Positions 7,198-16,183 are shown, numbered from the stretch's first letter. The stretch: DNA of 64,000 nt from an uncultured Acetatifactor sp. (GCA_910577235.1 CAJTMX010000003.1:20620-84619), one strand, 5' to 3'. The notes: a model not told the origin generated them from the letters alone. Translations and numbers: made by a program.

Positions 7198-9216
7198 GTG
7201 ACCGGGAACAAAACGGACTCCCGCCGCCGGGAGATCAGACGAAACCTGAACGGCAGAATTTTGGGTAGTAATACCCTCAATATCTTGATTTTGGTGATCA
7301 TATGTTGCGCCATCATGGCCAAATCCATGCAGTCGCTGGCTAACAGCATACTGCTGGACAGCCTGCAGCCCATGGTACGGCAGTCAGCCAAGACCGTGGA
7401 AGCCAACATACATATGCTGGCAGATCGAATGATGACCATCGCCGGAGATTCTCGCATGAGCGCGGTATCCCTTGGCAGCGGGGGAGGCGGAGGCCCGGCG
7501 ACCCGCGCCAACCGCGAGGCACTCTTGACGGAAGCCGCGGAAATCTATGAATTTCATACCATTGCCCTGTACGATCTGGAGGGGCAATTGTATCAGGGGG
7601 ACAGTAATGCACCGGAAAGCCTGGACAGCGGGTTTCTGGCGCTCCTCAAAGAGACGGATAATCTCACCACCTGTTCTTCCACGATATTTCAGCAGGAGCT
7701 GGGCATTACTATGGGAATGCCCGTAAAAGAGGAAGGTGAGACCATATTATATGTGGTGGGCGTCTATAAGTACGACACGTTAAACGATGTGATCAGCAGC
7801 ATTAATCTGGGCCGGCACGGCACGGCCTACATGGTAAACCGGGAAGGCACCGTGACCGGTCATCCGGATCAGTCCCAGGTCCTGGCAGGCAGCACACTGG
7901 CCGCACTCAGCGGCGATAATGAAGAGGCCATCAGCCGTGTGACTACCGGCGAGACCGGGGCTTTGGAGTATATGGTCGACGGTCAGAACATGCTGGTTGC
8001 CTTCTCCCCCATCCGGGGAACCCAATGGTCTCTTGTGATCCAGGTTCCTAAGTCAGATTATGACAGCCTGATCAATGATGCAATGATATTTGCTATATTG
8101 TGTACCCTGGCTGTGCTGGTGATATCCATACTGCTGGTATTGCGTCTGGCAAGTTCCATCTCACGGCCCGTGAAAAGCGTATCAAAACGGATGGTATCCC
8201 TCTCTGACGGAGATCTGCACACGGAAGTGTCCCTGGTGCACACCGGAGATGAGTTGGAGGTGTTGACCCGGACCCTGGACGCTACCGTGGAAAGCGTCAA
8301 CCGTTACATATCCGATATTCAACAGGTACTGACCCATGTGGCAGACGGCGATCTGTGCGTAAATCCCCAGGTGGAATACAAAGGGGACTTTGCCTTGATC
8401 CGGGCAAGCCTGGGCACCATTCTGCAGTCTATGAATGAGACTATCGCCGGTTTCAAGAACGCTGCCGCCCGGCTTGCACACATGTCGGTGGAACTGAAAG
8501 GTCAGTCCGGCCAGTTGTATCAGGCTTCCATAGAGCAGAACCGGTCCACCGAGGCGTTGGTCCATGAGGTATCCAATGTAAAAGAGCGGTTGTCCAATGT
8601 CACGGAGAGCAGCGACCAGACCCGGGCCAAGACCGAGGAGATCACACAGTGCGTCCGGGAGGCCAACGAGAGAATGTCTTCCCTCTCCGGCGCTATGGAC
8701 GATATCAGTTCCAATGCCCAGCAGATTACCAAGATGGCCAAGGTTATTGAAGATATTGCCTTCCAGACCAGTATCCTGGCTCTCAACGCATCCATAGAAG
8801 CGGCCCGGGCCGGAAGCGCGGGAAAAGGATTTGCCGTAGTGGCCAGCGAAGTACAGCAACTGGCTTCCAAGAGTGCCGAGGCTGCGAAAAATGCCACTGA
8901 GATGATGGCCAGCACCAGAACTATCATACAGACCGGCGTAGAGCTGACAGCCGACACTGCCGGCTCCTTGCAGGCCATCTCCGCAGTTTCCGACCAGATC
9001 AGCGATATTTCCGACCGGCTGGTGACGGCAGTACACGGTCAGGAAAGCGCCCTTGCCATCATGGAGGAGCGCATCGGAGCAATCTCCGACATAGCCGACC
9101 AGAACCTGCAAAACGCAGGAGGCATGGAAAAGTCAAGCAGTCTACTGGAGAAGGAAGCAGCTGCCCTCAAGTCCCAGGTAGTAAGATTCGCTTTGAAGGA
9201 GGAACGTGGCAGATGA
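7198..9216 (+). CDS. Methyl-accepting chemotaxis protein
   Basis: A 672-residue transmembrane chemoreceptor. A first membrane segment (about 24-44) is followed by a roughly 250-residue extracellular sensor with double-Cache features (YKYDTLNDVISSINLGRHGTAYMVNREG resembles a Cache core), a second membrane segment (about 294-316), HAMP (about 317-370, apparently followed by a second HAMP-like stretch) and the coiled-coil signalling domain with its hairpin tip (SIEAARAGSAGKGFAVVASEVQ, about 535-556). The GTG start at 7198 has AAAGGAGAGG 7 nt upstream. The stop overlaps the start of an FMN-binding lipoprotein by 4 bp, so the two are made together. The ligand is unknown. Confidence 0.93.
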   Translation: MTGNKTDSRRREIRRNLNGRILGSNTLNILILVIICCAIMAKSMQSLANSILLDSLQPMVRQSAKTVEANIHMLADRMMTIAGDSRMSAVSLGSGGGGGPATRANREALLTEAAEIYEFHTIALYDLEGQLYQGDSNAPESLDSGFLALLKETDNLTTCSSTIFQQELGITMGMPVKEEGETILYVVGVYKYDTLNDVISSINLGRHGTAYMVNREGTVTGHPDQSQVLAGSTLAALSGDNEEAISRVTTGETGALEYMVDGQNMLVAFSPIRGTQWSLVIQVPKSDYDSLINDAMIFAILCTLAVLVISILLVLRLASSISRPVKSVSKRMVSLSDGDLHTEVSLVHTGDELEVLTRTLDATVESVNRYISDIQQVLTHVADGDLCVNPQVEYKGDFALIRASLGTILQSMNETIAGFKNAAARLAHMSVELKGQSGQLYQASIEQNRSTEALVHEVSNVKERLSNVTESSDQTRAKTEEITQCVREANERMSSLSGAMDDISSNAQQITKMAKVIEDIAFQTSILALNASIEAARAGSAGKGFAVVASEVQQLASKSAEAAKNATEMMASTRTIIQTGVELTADTAGSLQAISAVSDQISDISDRLVTAVHGQESALAIMEERIGAISDIADQNLQNAGGMEKSSSLLEKEAAALKSQVVRFALKEERGR

Positions 9217-9659
9217 AACGGATATTGAGCTTATTGATGACAATTATACTTTTGGCTGTATCACTGACAGCCTGCGGGGAAGAAACCCAGGGCCTCCATG
9301 ACGGCTATTATACGGCCCAGGCCGCCCAGTTTAGCCATGGCTGGAAAGAATACATAACGATCATGGTCAAAGGGGGCAGCATCGTCTCTGTGGAGTACAA
9401 CGCAGAAAATCCCAGCGGCTTTATCAAAAGCTGGGATAACGCCTACATGCAGAACATGCTCCATGTTACAGGCACTTATCCCAATGAATACACACGCTAT
9501 TATGCCGGTGAACTTCTGGAAGAGCAAAGCGGAGAGGCGATTGACGCTCTCACCGGAGCCACTTCCTCCTATGGCTCCTTTCAAAAGCTGGCGGCTGCGG
9601 TTCTGGAGCAGGCCCGGCGGGGAGACTCCAGCATAGTCATCGTGGAAACCGCCGAATAA
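9213..9659 (+). CDS. FMN-binding domain lipoprotein
   Basis: A 148-residue exported lipoprotein with lipobox LTAC (Cys21). The rest is one FMN-binding domain of the RnfG/NqrC/PceC type. The tail motif DALTGATSS (about 111-119) matches the site at which the flavin transferase ApbE attaches FMN to Ser/Thr. The ATG overlaps the chemoreceptor stop (ATGA), implying translational coupling. A small surface flavoprotein next to a chemoreceptor suggests redox or electron-acceptor sensing. That role is inference. The gene is followed by a strong terminator. Confidence 0.82.
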   Translation: MKRILSLLMTIILLAVSLTACGEETQGLHDGYYTAQAAQFSHGWKEYITIMVKGGSIVSVEYNAENPSGFIKSWDNAYMQNMLHVTGTYPNEYTRYYAGELLEEQSGEAIDALTGATSSYGSFQKLAAAVLEQARRGDSSIVIVETAE

Positions 9660-9674
9660 TCAGCAATATTGCAA

Positions 9675-9732
9675 GGGGCTGTGCCGCATCGTAGATTCCC
9701 GCGGGAAAACGACGCAGAACAGCCCCTTTTTT
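9675..9732 (+). terminator. Rho-independent terminator of the chemoreceptor operon
   Basis: Stem GGGGCTGT (9675-9682) with ACAGCCCC (9719-9726), an internal structured loop, then six T (9727-9732). Confidence 0.8.
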
Positions 9733-9747
9733 CAATTATTATTTATA

Positions 9748-10527
9748 TCACACAAAGGAATAGGGATTTTCCTTGGCCGGAAGTATACTGGCTCTTTCCC
9801 CTACGATATCGTGTACAATGCGCAGCTCCACCTGCTGTCTGTGTTTCAGATGGGATATCAGATCTTCAAAGTCCTTATAACCGTGGGCTATTCCATAAGG
9901 CGAATTCACCAGATACTCCATCATCACCGGATACCACATCTGGTTTCCCTGACCGTCGGAGCGCTCTTTTTGTATGACCCGTATATTTTCCGCAATCTTA
10001 TCACTGTACAGATACAGCAGCCGGAAGTTCTCCTTGGGTATGACGGCATAGAGCCTTTGGTAAAACTCCAGGATTTCCTCATCACTGAGCTGATGAAACA
10101 AGATCAGATCCTCCACGATATTCTGCATAAAGGCGCACTCAAACACATAGCCGCTGTCGTGGAATCTTCTGTATCTGGCCAAAATGATCTCCTCCATCTC
10201 CCGCAGCGTCTTCCTGCCGTTGTATATCTCATACTGTTCCAGATCTTTATGAAATCCCGGTATATCCGTGAGGATTTTTGTATAGGTCACAATATAATGA
10301 TCTTCCTCCCGATATGTGCCCGCCTCTATCTCGCTGCGGATGGGAGCGTATCTCTCCAGTGCAGCTGTGTACTGATCCCTGTTCATCCACGCGCACCAGG
10401 CCAGCTCCACCGGGGAGTAATCACCTTCCCGGCACACCTTATACTCCGTCCTGTGTCCGGCTATCTCCTGTAATAAGGTAGACTTTCCCATCCCCTGCAA
10501 TCCCTCGATAAATATATTTTGTCTCAT
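9748..10527 (-). CDS. P-loop NTPase/kinase-like protein of unknown function
   Basis: A 259-residue soluble protein that starts almost at once with a Walker A loop, GLQGMGKST (about 9-17), as in nucleoside-kinase-like P-loop proteins. A YLYSDK...ENIRVIQKERSD region (about 180-200) could be an LID-type segment with basic residues. No further family could be named. The ATG overlaps the stop of the ABC-F remnant by ATGA, with GAGGAAGGTG as ribosome site inside the remnant. It was therefore once the second gene of an operon with an antibiotic-resistance-type ATPase. It looks intact, and the substrate is unknown. Confidence 0.7.
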   Translation of the reverse strand: MRQNIFIEGLQGMGKSTLLQEIAGHRTEYKVCREGDYSPVELAWCAWMNRDQYTAALERYAPIRSEIEAGTYREEDHYIVTYTKILTDIPGFHKDLEQYEIYNGRKTLREMEEIILARYRRFHDSGYVFECAFMQNIVEDLILFHQLSDEEILEFYQRLYAVIPKENFRLLYLYSDKIAENIRVIQKERSDGQGNQMWYPVMMEYLVNSPYGIAHGYKDFEDLISHLKHRQQVELRIVHDIVGERASILPAKENPYSFV

Positions 10528-10690
10528 ATAAGTTTCACCTTCCTCATCGCTATTTTTTCTCTGAACCTGGCGTCATGCTCCACAAACAGCATGGTAGGTT
10601 CATATTCCAGGATCATTTTTTTCAATCTGCATTCTGGGGAACACATCCACATAGTTCAGCGGCTCATCCCACACATACAGCAGGCATCAT
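10524..10690 (-). pseudogene. C-terminal remnant of an ABC-F ATPase gene, frameshifted
   Basis: Reading the minus strand, one frame encodes LLYVWDEPLNYVDVFPRMQIE, the Walker B and D-loop of Lsa/Vga/Msr-type ABC-F ribosome-protection proteins. After a run of seven A near 10607-10616 the next frame continues with MILEYEPTMLFVEHDARF, the switch-histidine strand, to a normal family C-terminus and stop. One extra A in the run breaks the gene. An in-frame stop lies just before LLYVW, and no N-terminal ATPase half is present upstream. It is a truncated and frameshifted stump. Confidence 0.8.
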
Positions 10691-10975
10691 GGGTTCCGAA
10701 TAAAAAACGGAACCGTTTGCTGCCAAACAGTTCCATCATATTCTCCGGACCTCTAACACATATGGCGCCAAATACCAAAGCCCTGTCCCGCCGCATATCT
10801 CCCGGAACTTTTACAAAAATTACGCGCAAAAAGAGAGGTTATGAGAACATAATCCACTTTTGGCAACATGACTCAAACAGCACAGGACTCTCCCTGATAC
10901 TGTTTCCGATCTTCATGCAATCAAAAGCAAACTAAATTCTCATCTTTTCACCTCTCTCCTTAAGATGGGATCATT
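10691..10975. other. Degraded region upstream of the ABC-F remnant
   Basis: No convincing gene. It contains a 7-bp inverted repeat GGTTCCG/CGGAACC (10692-10698 and 10708-10714) at the 5' break of the remnant. Minus-strand fragments here are short and interrupted, consistent with decay of the missing part of the gene or of an insertion. Confidence 0.45.
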
Positions 10976-11218
10976 TTAGCACGCCCTGTCCCCTTTGTCA
11001 AACCCTAATTTTGTTGCAATCTCTGCAAAATAGTCATCCCCAAAGCACATTTCGTCCAAATGTTCATCGTCCATACAGATATTTACAGCCTCAAGACACA
11101 TCAGCATATGCTCGTCCCCCTCTCTGATCTCCTTTTCCCAGAGGAAACGACACTGCGCGTCCCCAATAAAAATGCAGGAGCACCTGCCATTCACAGTCAG
11201 CCCCTGCATATTCTCCAT
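10976..11218 (-). CDS. Small protein of unknown function
   Basis: An 80-residue soluble acidic protein with five cysteines and many Asp/Glu (MCFGDDYFAEIATKLGF near the end). No signal peptide or membrane segment. Its ATG overlaps the stop of the preceding membrane protein by one base (TAATG), which supports real, coupled translation. I do not recognise a family. Confidence 0.6.
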   Translation of the reverse strand: MENMQGLTVNGRCSCIFIGDAQCRFLWEKEIREGDEHMLMCLEAVNICMDDEHLDEMCFGDDYFAEIATKLGFDKGDRAC

Positions 11219-11676
11219 TATTGCGGCGGTTCTGGCAGATTTCTTGACACCACAAAATCCAGCACAATCTCCCTGTCTATATCCACGACATTTCCCTCTG
11301 TGGAAACCGCCGTTCCCTGATAGGTGATAACCGTCTTGCCATCTACAATCTCAACTTTAGAGGTAATATATTTCGGTTTTTCCAGATCATAATAAATCCA
11401 TTCAGCAATCTCATTTGTCGCCAGCGCCCACTCCTTCATTTCCTCTTCAAACCGAACCGCATTGCCAAATCGGGATCTCGGCACTATGAGGTACATGGGA
11501 AGTGACAAATATTGATCCTCGCTTTCCTGATCGGAATACGTAACGATCACTTCCGGATGAAAATACAGATAAGTCTCGCCTATCCCCCATATTCCTCCTG
11601 CCAGCAGGATTACCGCCATTATAATTACAAATATTTTACGTGGTTTCATTCTTTTTACCATAGCCCTGTAGTCCAT
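11218..11676 (-). CDS. Membrane-anchored protein of unknown function
   Basis: A 152-residue protein with a basic N-terminus and one membrane segment (about 14-32), then an extracytoplasmic domain of about 115 residues rich in beta-type sequence. It overlaps the preceding secreted-protein gene by 22 bp and the following small gene by 1 bp, so the three form one unit from the promoter at 12403-12431. No family recognised. Confidence 0.68.
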   Translation of the reverse strand: MDYRAMVKRMKPRKIFVIIMAVILLAGGIWGIGETYLYFHPEVIVTYSDQESEDQYLSLPMYLIVPRSRFGNAVRFEEEMKEWALATNEIAEWIYYDLEKPKYITSKVEIVDGKTVITYQGTAVSTEGNVVDIDREIVLDFVVSRNLPEPPQ

Positions 11677-12341
11677 ACTTCAACCTTAAGCGACTTTATT
11701 TTGCTCGATCTACTTACCGAAAACTGAAGATACTGTGTAATAGTAGGAGAAAATATCATGCCTACTCCTGTAGGGCCAGTACAGTCAACATCCGTAAAGT
11801 TCTGAGAATACCACTTGTCTTCAATGATATCATAATAGAAATATGTAAAATTCACTTTACTGCCGGTAAAAATGCTTTCCTTCTTAATATCAGAAGTTTT
11901 AAACCTTATCTCCGCATGTTGGCGGTTCACCTTCAAAACGCTGGTCGCAAATGTTGGTGTTTTGGAAAAATCCACATCAACCGAATACACTGGTGAATTT
12001 ATGTTCTGTGTACTATCATTATCAGATATGTCATAGTATGATGTTGGTATGGCCCTGCCAAACGAACCGCCTAGAATTGCCTGATTCAATTCTTCAATTT
12101 TCTGAGTATCCATTACCTGTAAATGCCCCAGCGGGAGAGCCAAATACATTTTCTCCCCGTCTACCATAGTATAGGGATTGCCGGACTCGTCAAGTTGATA
12201 AATATAGCTTTTACCATCAGGGGCAAAATACTGATGCGGTTCGGTGCCTGCCTCCGTATGCAGTGCAGGCATCACCGTACCCACAATTACCGCCAGCGCC
12301 ATCACAATAGATATCAGTGTCTGGCTCATTTTCTTTTTCAT
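11655..12341 (-). CDS. Secreted protein of unknown function
   Basis: A 228-residue protein with a clear signal peptide (hydrophobic 8-25, likely cleavage near HTEAG, about 30) and a mature beta-rich domain of about 195 residues. No cysteine lipobox and no LPxTG anchor, so probably released or held by its partners. First gene of a three-gene unit with tight overlaps. Together the three products (secreted, membrane, cytosolic) look like a small cell-envelope module, but no function is recognised. Confidence 0.7.
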   Translation of the reverse strand: MKKKMSQTLISIVMALAVIVGTVMPALHTEAGTEPHQYFAPDGKSYIYQLDESGNPYTMVDGEKMYLALPLGHLQVMDTQKIEELNQAILGGSFGRAIPTSYYDISDNDSTQNINSPVYSVDVDFSKTPTFATSVLKVNRQHAEIRFKTSDIKKESIFTGSKVNFTYFYYDIIEDKWYSQNFTDVDCTGPTGVGMIFSPTITQYLQFSVSRSSKIKSLKVEVWTTGLW

Positions 12342-12402
12342 GGTTATTCCCCCCTCTGCACAATTGTGTGTTGACTCATGATCTGTTACATTACTTTATA
12401 TT

Positions 12403-12431
12403 ATTTTATATTATATCTTTATATACGTCAA
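12403..12431 (-). promoter_or_regulatory. Promoter of the three-gene secreted/unknown operon
   Basis: On the minus strand TTGACG (12426-12431), 17-bp spacer, TAAAAT (12403-12408), about 60 bp upstream of the ATG at 12341, in a very AT-rich stretch. Confidence 0.7.
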
Positions 12432-12531
12432 TATGGATACGATCGGCAATTACTGACTGTGTTTATCAATAAACTACAAATTACAACAATATTCGACAAA
12501 TAATCCTTAATTATCTTTCAATGCAGTTCCT

Positions 12532-12687
12532 TCAACCTCTTATTGATCCTTTTTGCCACTTTCCGGTTAAACAGATGGAAACCTCCCTGCCCTCGGTGCA
12601 CACCAGCGCCATATCTTCCGGTCGGATAAAATAAATCTTTCTCTCTTTTTCCAACATGCCAATGATTCCCCCAATGGCCTGTGTCAT
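12532..12687 (-). CDS. Possible 51-residue peptide or gene remnant
   Basis: A short minus-strand frame in an otherwise empty 477-bp gap (12342-12818). It encodes a plausible soluble sequence (KIYFIRPEDMALVCTEGREV) but the ATG at 12687 has no ribosome binding site. It could be the tail of a decayed gene rather than a real peptide. The rest of the gap holds only the promoter at 12403-12431 and low-GC sequence. Confidence 0.25.
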   Translation of the reverse strand: MTQAIGGIIGMLEKERKIYFIRPEDMALVCTEGREVSICLTGKWQKGSIRG

Positions 12688-12818
12688 TTAATTTATCTGC
12701 AAAACCGCGGTTTCCTTTTCCGGCTGTGGGACAGGACGCAAAGAGCGCTTTGACGGCAGCATGTAGGGTTGCCGGAAGCTCTCTATACAAGAGAAAAGAC
12801 CGGACATAGATCGCCGTC

Positions 12819-13832
12819 TCAGACCAGCCCCAAAGTCCGCAGGGCCACCACCGCCCCAAAGATCACCGCTGCGGAGAGCAAAGTCGTCCAGACCACCAGC
12901 TGCCCCGCCAGCTGCCCGTCGTTGCCCATCTCCTCGGCCATGATAGCGCTGGCCACGGCCGCAGGGGTGGCAAACAGGGCGATCAAGGCCGCATAGGTGC
13001 CGTTGTCAAATTGCAGAATACCCATTTTCTGGAGCAGAATGGCGCCTCCCAGACCTATCAGCGGAGCAAAGACCAGCCGCCCCATAACACCCAGCGTAAT
13101 CTGCTTTTTCAGCCCTTTGATACTGCTCTTCTCAAACTGGCCGCCCAACACCAGCAGCGCTACAGGGGTAGATGCCTTTGCCAGATATCCTAAAACCGTG
13201 CCCGCAAAGGTAAACTTGCCCAAAAAGGAGGCCACACCGGAGGGCAGCTGACGCGCCAGCGGTTTCAGCAACACGCACACAATACCCGCCAGCACACCGA
13301 TGATCAGCGGATTGCGCAATATTCCCCGCAGGGTTTTGGTCATGCTCGCTCTTCTGTCTCCCCCACCCTGTACATAAACGGAAAGCGCCACCACGGACAA
13401 CACATTGAACACAGGGATCGTAAAGGCCGAAAGCAGCGCCGCGGACTTCACCCCCTTATCCCCGGCCATGAGCTGGGCCAGAGGAACCCCCACCAGTGCG
13501 AAATTGGAGCGGACCACACCCTGTAGCAACACTCCCTTTTGATACCGGTCCGGAGTAATACGGGCAAAAAAGAGTCCGATACAGAAAAGTACGACAATAG
13601 CTGCCAGCGCATACAGCACCGCATCCCACTTAAGCTGGGAAAAACTGTCCAGCTCCGCCAGATTGACAAACAGCAGAACCGGCAGCAATATGCGAAATAC
13701 CGTCTTGTTGGCTACCCGTAGAAACTCTCCGGTAAAAAAACCCGTTCTCTTCAAAATATATCCCAATGCCACCAACAGGATAACCGGCAGCACAGAATTG
13801 ACCGCAAATATCAGAATATCCGCCAGTGCCAT
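12819..13832 (-). CDS. AEC (auxin efflux carrier) family transporter
   Basis: A 337-residue integral membrane protein with about ten hydrophobic segments in the two five-helix halves typical of AEC/malate-permease carriers. It begins NSVLPVILLVALGYILKRTGFF, the usual family N-terminus, and has the central polar linker followed by NPLIIGVLAG. I place the start at 13832, with GGAGGAG 5 nt upstream, rather than 13862. Family members move organic acids such as malate or 2-hydroxycarboxylates. The substrate here is not predictable. It follows cardiolipin synthase by 26 bp and may be co-transcribed. Confidence 0.88.
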   Translation of the reverse strand: MALADILIFAVNSVLPVILLVALGYILKRTGFFTGEFLRVANKTVFRILLPVLLFVNLAELDSFSQLKWDAVLYALAAIVVLFCIGLFFARITPDRYQKGVLLQGVVRSNFALVGVPLAQLMAGDKGVKSAALLSAFTIPVFNVLSVVALSVYVQGGGDRRASMTKTLRGILRNPLIIGVLAGIVCVLLKPLARQLPSGVASFLGKFTFAGTVLGYLAKASTPVALLVLGGQFEKSSIKGLKKQITLGVMGRLVFAPLIGLGGAILLQKMGILQFDNGTYAALIALFATPAAVASAIMAEEMGNDGQLAGQLVVWTTLLSAAVIFGAVVALRTLGLV

Positions 13833-13858
13833 GACAACTCCTCCGAAATGCGGTGCCG

Positions 13859-15439
13859 TCACATTAACGGGGCCACCGCCTTCATAATACAGCCCAGCAG
13901 CTTTCTGGCCTTGGGCTCCGCTTTTAATGTCTCATAAGTCACAGTCCTGCACTGCGCCAGCGTGGCCTGATAATCCGCCTCCATATCCGCCAGGCAGGGA
14001 ACATTGCAGAGATAGGCCGCGCACTCAAAATGGTGGTACAGGCTGCGGTAGTCCAGATTGATCGTACCCACCACTCCTTCCCGGTCGTCGCTGACGAACA
14101 GCTTGGCATGCACAAAGCCGGGACTGTACTCAAAGATCTTAACACCGGAATCCAACAGGGAGCGGTAGTGAGTCTTGGCCAGAGCATAGGCCGCCTGCTT
14201 GTCGGGAATGCCGGGGAGGATCAACTTTACGTCCACCCCGCGCTCGGCGGCAAATTTCAGAGCCGTCTCCATCTCCCCGTCCAGGATCAAATAGGGCGTC
14301 ATAATGTGCACATAATTCTGGGCGCGGTTTAAGATATCCATATACACCCGCTCTCCCACCAGGTCGTCGTCCAGAGGACAGTCGCCATAGGGCATCACAT
14401 AGCCGGGAGCATCCTCCCGGGGCGGCGCGGGGCAGGCCAGAAAACGCTCATATTCCGTCTCCTTCTCTCCTATACCCCACATTTGCAGAAACATCAGCGT
14501 AAAGCTCCTGACCGCCGGTCCTTTCAGCATAACGGCCGTGTCTTTCCAATGCCCATGTTTCTTTTTATAATTGATATATTCGTCCGCCAGATTGACTCCG
14601 CCCGTAAAAGCGGTATGGCCGTCAATGACCAGAATCTTGCGATGGTCGCGGTAATTGTAATGAGTGGAAACAAAAGGGGTGAGCGGCGCGAACATCTTGC
14701 ACTTTATCCCCAGTTTTTTCAGTTTTTCCGGGTAGTTGTGAGACAGGGTGGTAAACTCGCATGTGCCGTCATACATGACCCGCACATCCACCCCTTCCGC
14801 AGCTTTCTTTGCCAATATCTCCAGGACTTTTCCCCACATCAACCCTTCGTCCACGATAAAGTACTCCAGAAAGATAAAATGTCTGGCCTCCTTTAACTGA
14901 CGCAGCATTTCCTCCCACTTTTTCTCACCCACAGGGAAATAAGTCACAGCGGTATTATCGTACACGGGATAACACCCGCTCCTGCGAACGTACCGCGCCA
15001 ATGCCGCTGCCCCGGGAACCTCCCCCGTCAGCCTGTCCATAGTCTCCGGCTGTTGCGGGATACTGTCTCCGGCTTCCTTGGCAATCTGGTCTACCCTTCC
15101 CTTTATCAGACGGTGACCGATCTCGCTCTTGGTAAACCACAGTAAGAATGCTCCAAACACGGGCATCATCATGATAATGACCAGCCACGTGATCTTTGCC
15201 GTGGGGTCAAAGCGGCTGTTCAGCAGATATAACACCATAACTACCGTGAACAGAGCGCTCAATCCCGATATATAGATCTGAAGATTCTTGAACTTCATAA
15301 ATACGCTGAAGATCATAAACACCTGCAGCAAAAACAGCAGCAGAATCACGCCGAACCGACTGAACAGAGCATGTATCAACCCTTTCTGTCCGCGTTTCAG
15401 CAGGCGGATACCCATGCTCCGGCTCTCCTCATTTGTCAT
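13859..15439 (-). CDS. cls: Cardiolipin synthase (phospholipase D family)
   Basis: A 526-residue membrane enzyme that joins two phosphatidylglycerols into cardiolipin. Three hydrophobic segments (within about 20-105) form the membrane anchor. Two PLD catalytic motifs follow, HRKILVIDG (about residue 272) and HAKLFVSDD (about 443), each with the HxKxxxxD pattern. Length is normal for clostridial Cls. The ATG at 15439 has AGGAGGTCGG 8 nt upstream. Confidence 0.93.
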   Translation of the reverse strand: MTNEESRSMGIRLLKRGQKGLIHALFSRFGVILLLFLLQVFMIFSVFMKFKNLQIYISGLSALFTVVMVLYLLNSRFDPTAKITWLVIIMMMPVFGAFLLWFTKSEIGHRLIKGRVDQIAKEAGDSIPQQPETMDRLTGEVPGAAALARYVRRSGCYPVYDNTAVTYFPVGEKKWEEMLRQLKEARHFIFLEYFIVDEGLMWGKVLEILAKKAAEGVDVRVMYDGTCEFTTLSHNYPEKLKKLGIKCKMFAPLTPFVSTHYNYRDHRKILVIDGHTAFTGGVNLADEYINYKKKHGHWKDTAVMLKGPAVRSFTLMFLQMWGIGEKETEYERFLACPAPPREDAPGYVMPYGDCPLDDDLVGERVYMDILNRAQNYVHIMTPYLILDGEMETALKFAAERGVDVKLILPGIPDKQAAYALAKTHYRSLLDSGVKIFEYSPGFVHAKLFVSDDREGVVGTINLDYRSLYHHFECAAYLCNVPCLADMEADYQATLAQCRTVTYETLKAEPKARKLLGCIMKAVAPLM

Positions 15440-15552
15440 GGCAAACCGACCTCCTTATGCCAGATCATTCCACTATGTAAAGTATTCCTGTGATATTCAT
15501 TATGATAGCATGATTCGCATACGGAATCAACGAAAGAGAACGTAAAAAATCT

Positions 15553-15581
15553 TTGAAATTTATGTTGAAATGGTATATACT
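15553..15581 (+). promoter_or_regulatory. Promoter of luxS
   Basis: TTGAAA (15553-15558), 17-bp spacer, TATACT (15576-15581), about 50 bp before the luxS start. Confidence 0.7.
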
Positions 15582-15630
15582 GAATTTAGTTTACGGACGT
15601 ATTTGGGGTCCGGAAAGGAGTCAATGTTTC

Positions 15631-16110
15631 ATGGAAAAAATAACAAGTTTTACCATCGATCACATCCGGCTGCTGCCGGGCGTCTACGTGTCCCGCAGGG
15701 ATACGGTGGGACAGGAGGTGATCACCACCTTTGATCTGCGCATGACCAGCCCTAATGACGAACCTGTCATGAATACGGCGGAGGTACATACCATTGAACA
15801 TCTGGGTGCCACTTTCCTGCGCAATCACCAGGACTATGGAAAAAAGACCATCTATTTCGGTCCCATGGGATGCCGCACCGGTTTCTATCTGCTGCTGGCG
15901 GGAGACTACCGCTCCAGAGATATCCTCCCCCTGATCACGCAAATGTTTGAGTTTATCAGAGACTACCGGGGAGAAGTGCCCGGCGCCTCTGCCAGGGACT
16001 GTGGCAACTATCTGGATATGAATCTGGGCATGGCCAATCTGCTGGCCGACAGGTATCTGCAGCAGGTGCTGTATCATATAGATGACAGCCGTCTGATCTA
16101 TCCGGAATAA
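15631..16110 (+). CDS. luxS: S-ribosylhomocysteine lyase LuxS
   Basis: A 159-residue iron-dependent enzyme that splits S-ribosylhomocysteine into homocysteine and DPD, the precursor of autoinducer-2. Metal ligands H53 and H57 lie in HTIEHLGATFLRN and C124 in ARDCGNYLDMNL. The catalytic cysteine is C81 in PMGCRTGFY. The ATG at 15631 is preceded by GGAAAGGAG (10 nt). An earlier in-frame start at 15553 would lie inside the -35 box and is rejected. The next gene, the SAH/MTA nucleosidase, makes its substrate, so the two steps of SAH detoxification are adjacent. Confidence 0.97.
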   Translation: MEKITSFTIDHIRLLPGVYVSRRDTVGQEVITTFDLRMTSPNDEPVMNTAEVHTIEHLGATFLRNHQDYGKKTIYFGPMGCRTGFYLLLAGDYRSRDILPLITQMFEFIRDYRGEVPGASARDCGNYLDMNLGMANLLADRYLQQVLYHIDDSRLIYPE

Positions 16111-16183
16111 AATACCCCGCTGCAGGCACGGCTCCCGGCTCAGTGCCCACAGCAATAAAAATCTGTTAAAACGGAGGAACAAT

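Noticed and set aside
12518..12859. Minus-strand frame of 113 codons beside the AEC gene
   Set aside because: The first part is an out-of-frame read of the AEC gene end and there is no ribosome site. A different frame (12532-12687) looks slightly more protein-like.
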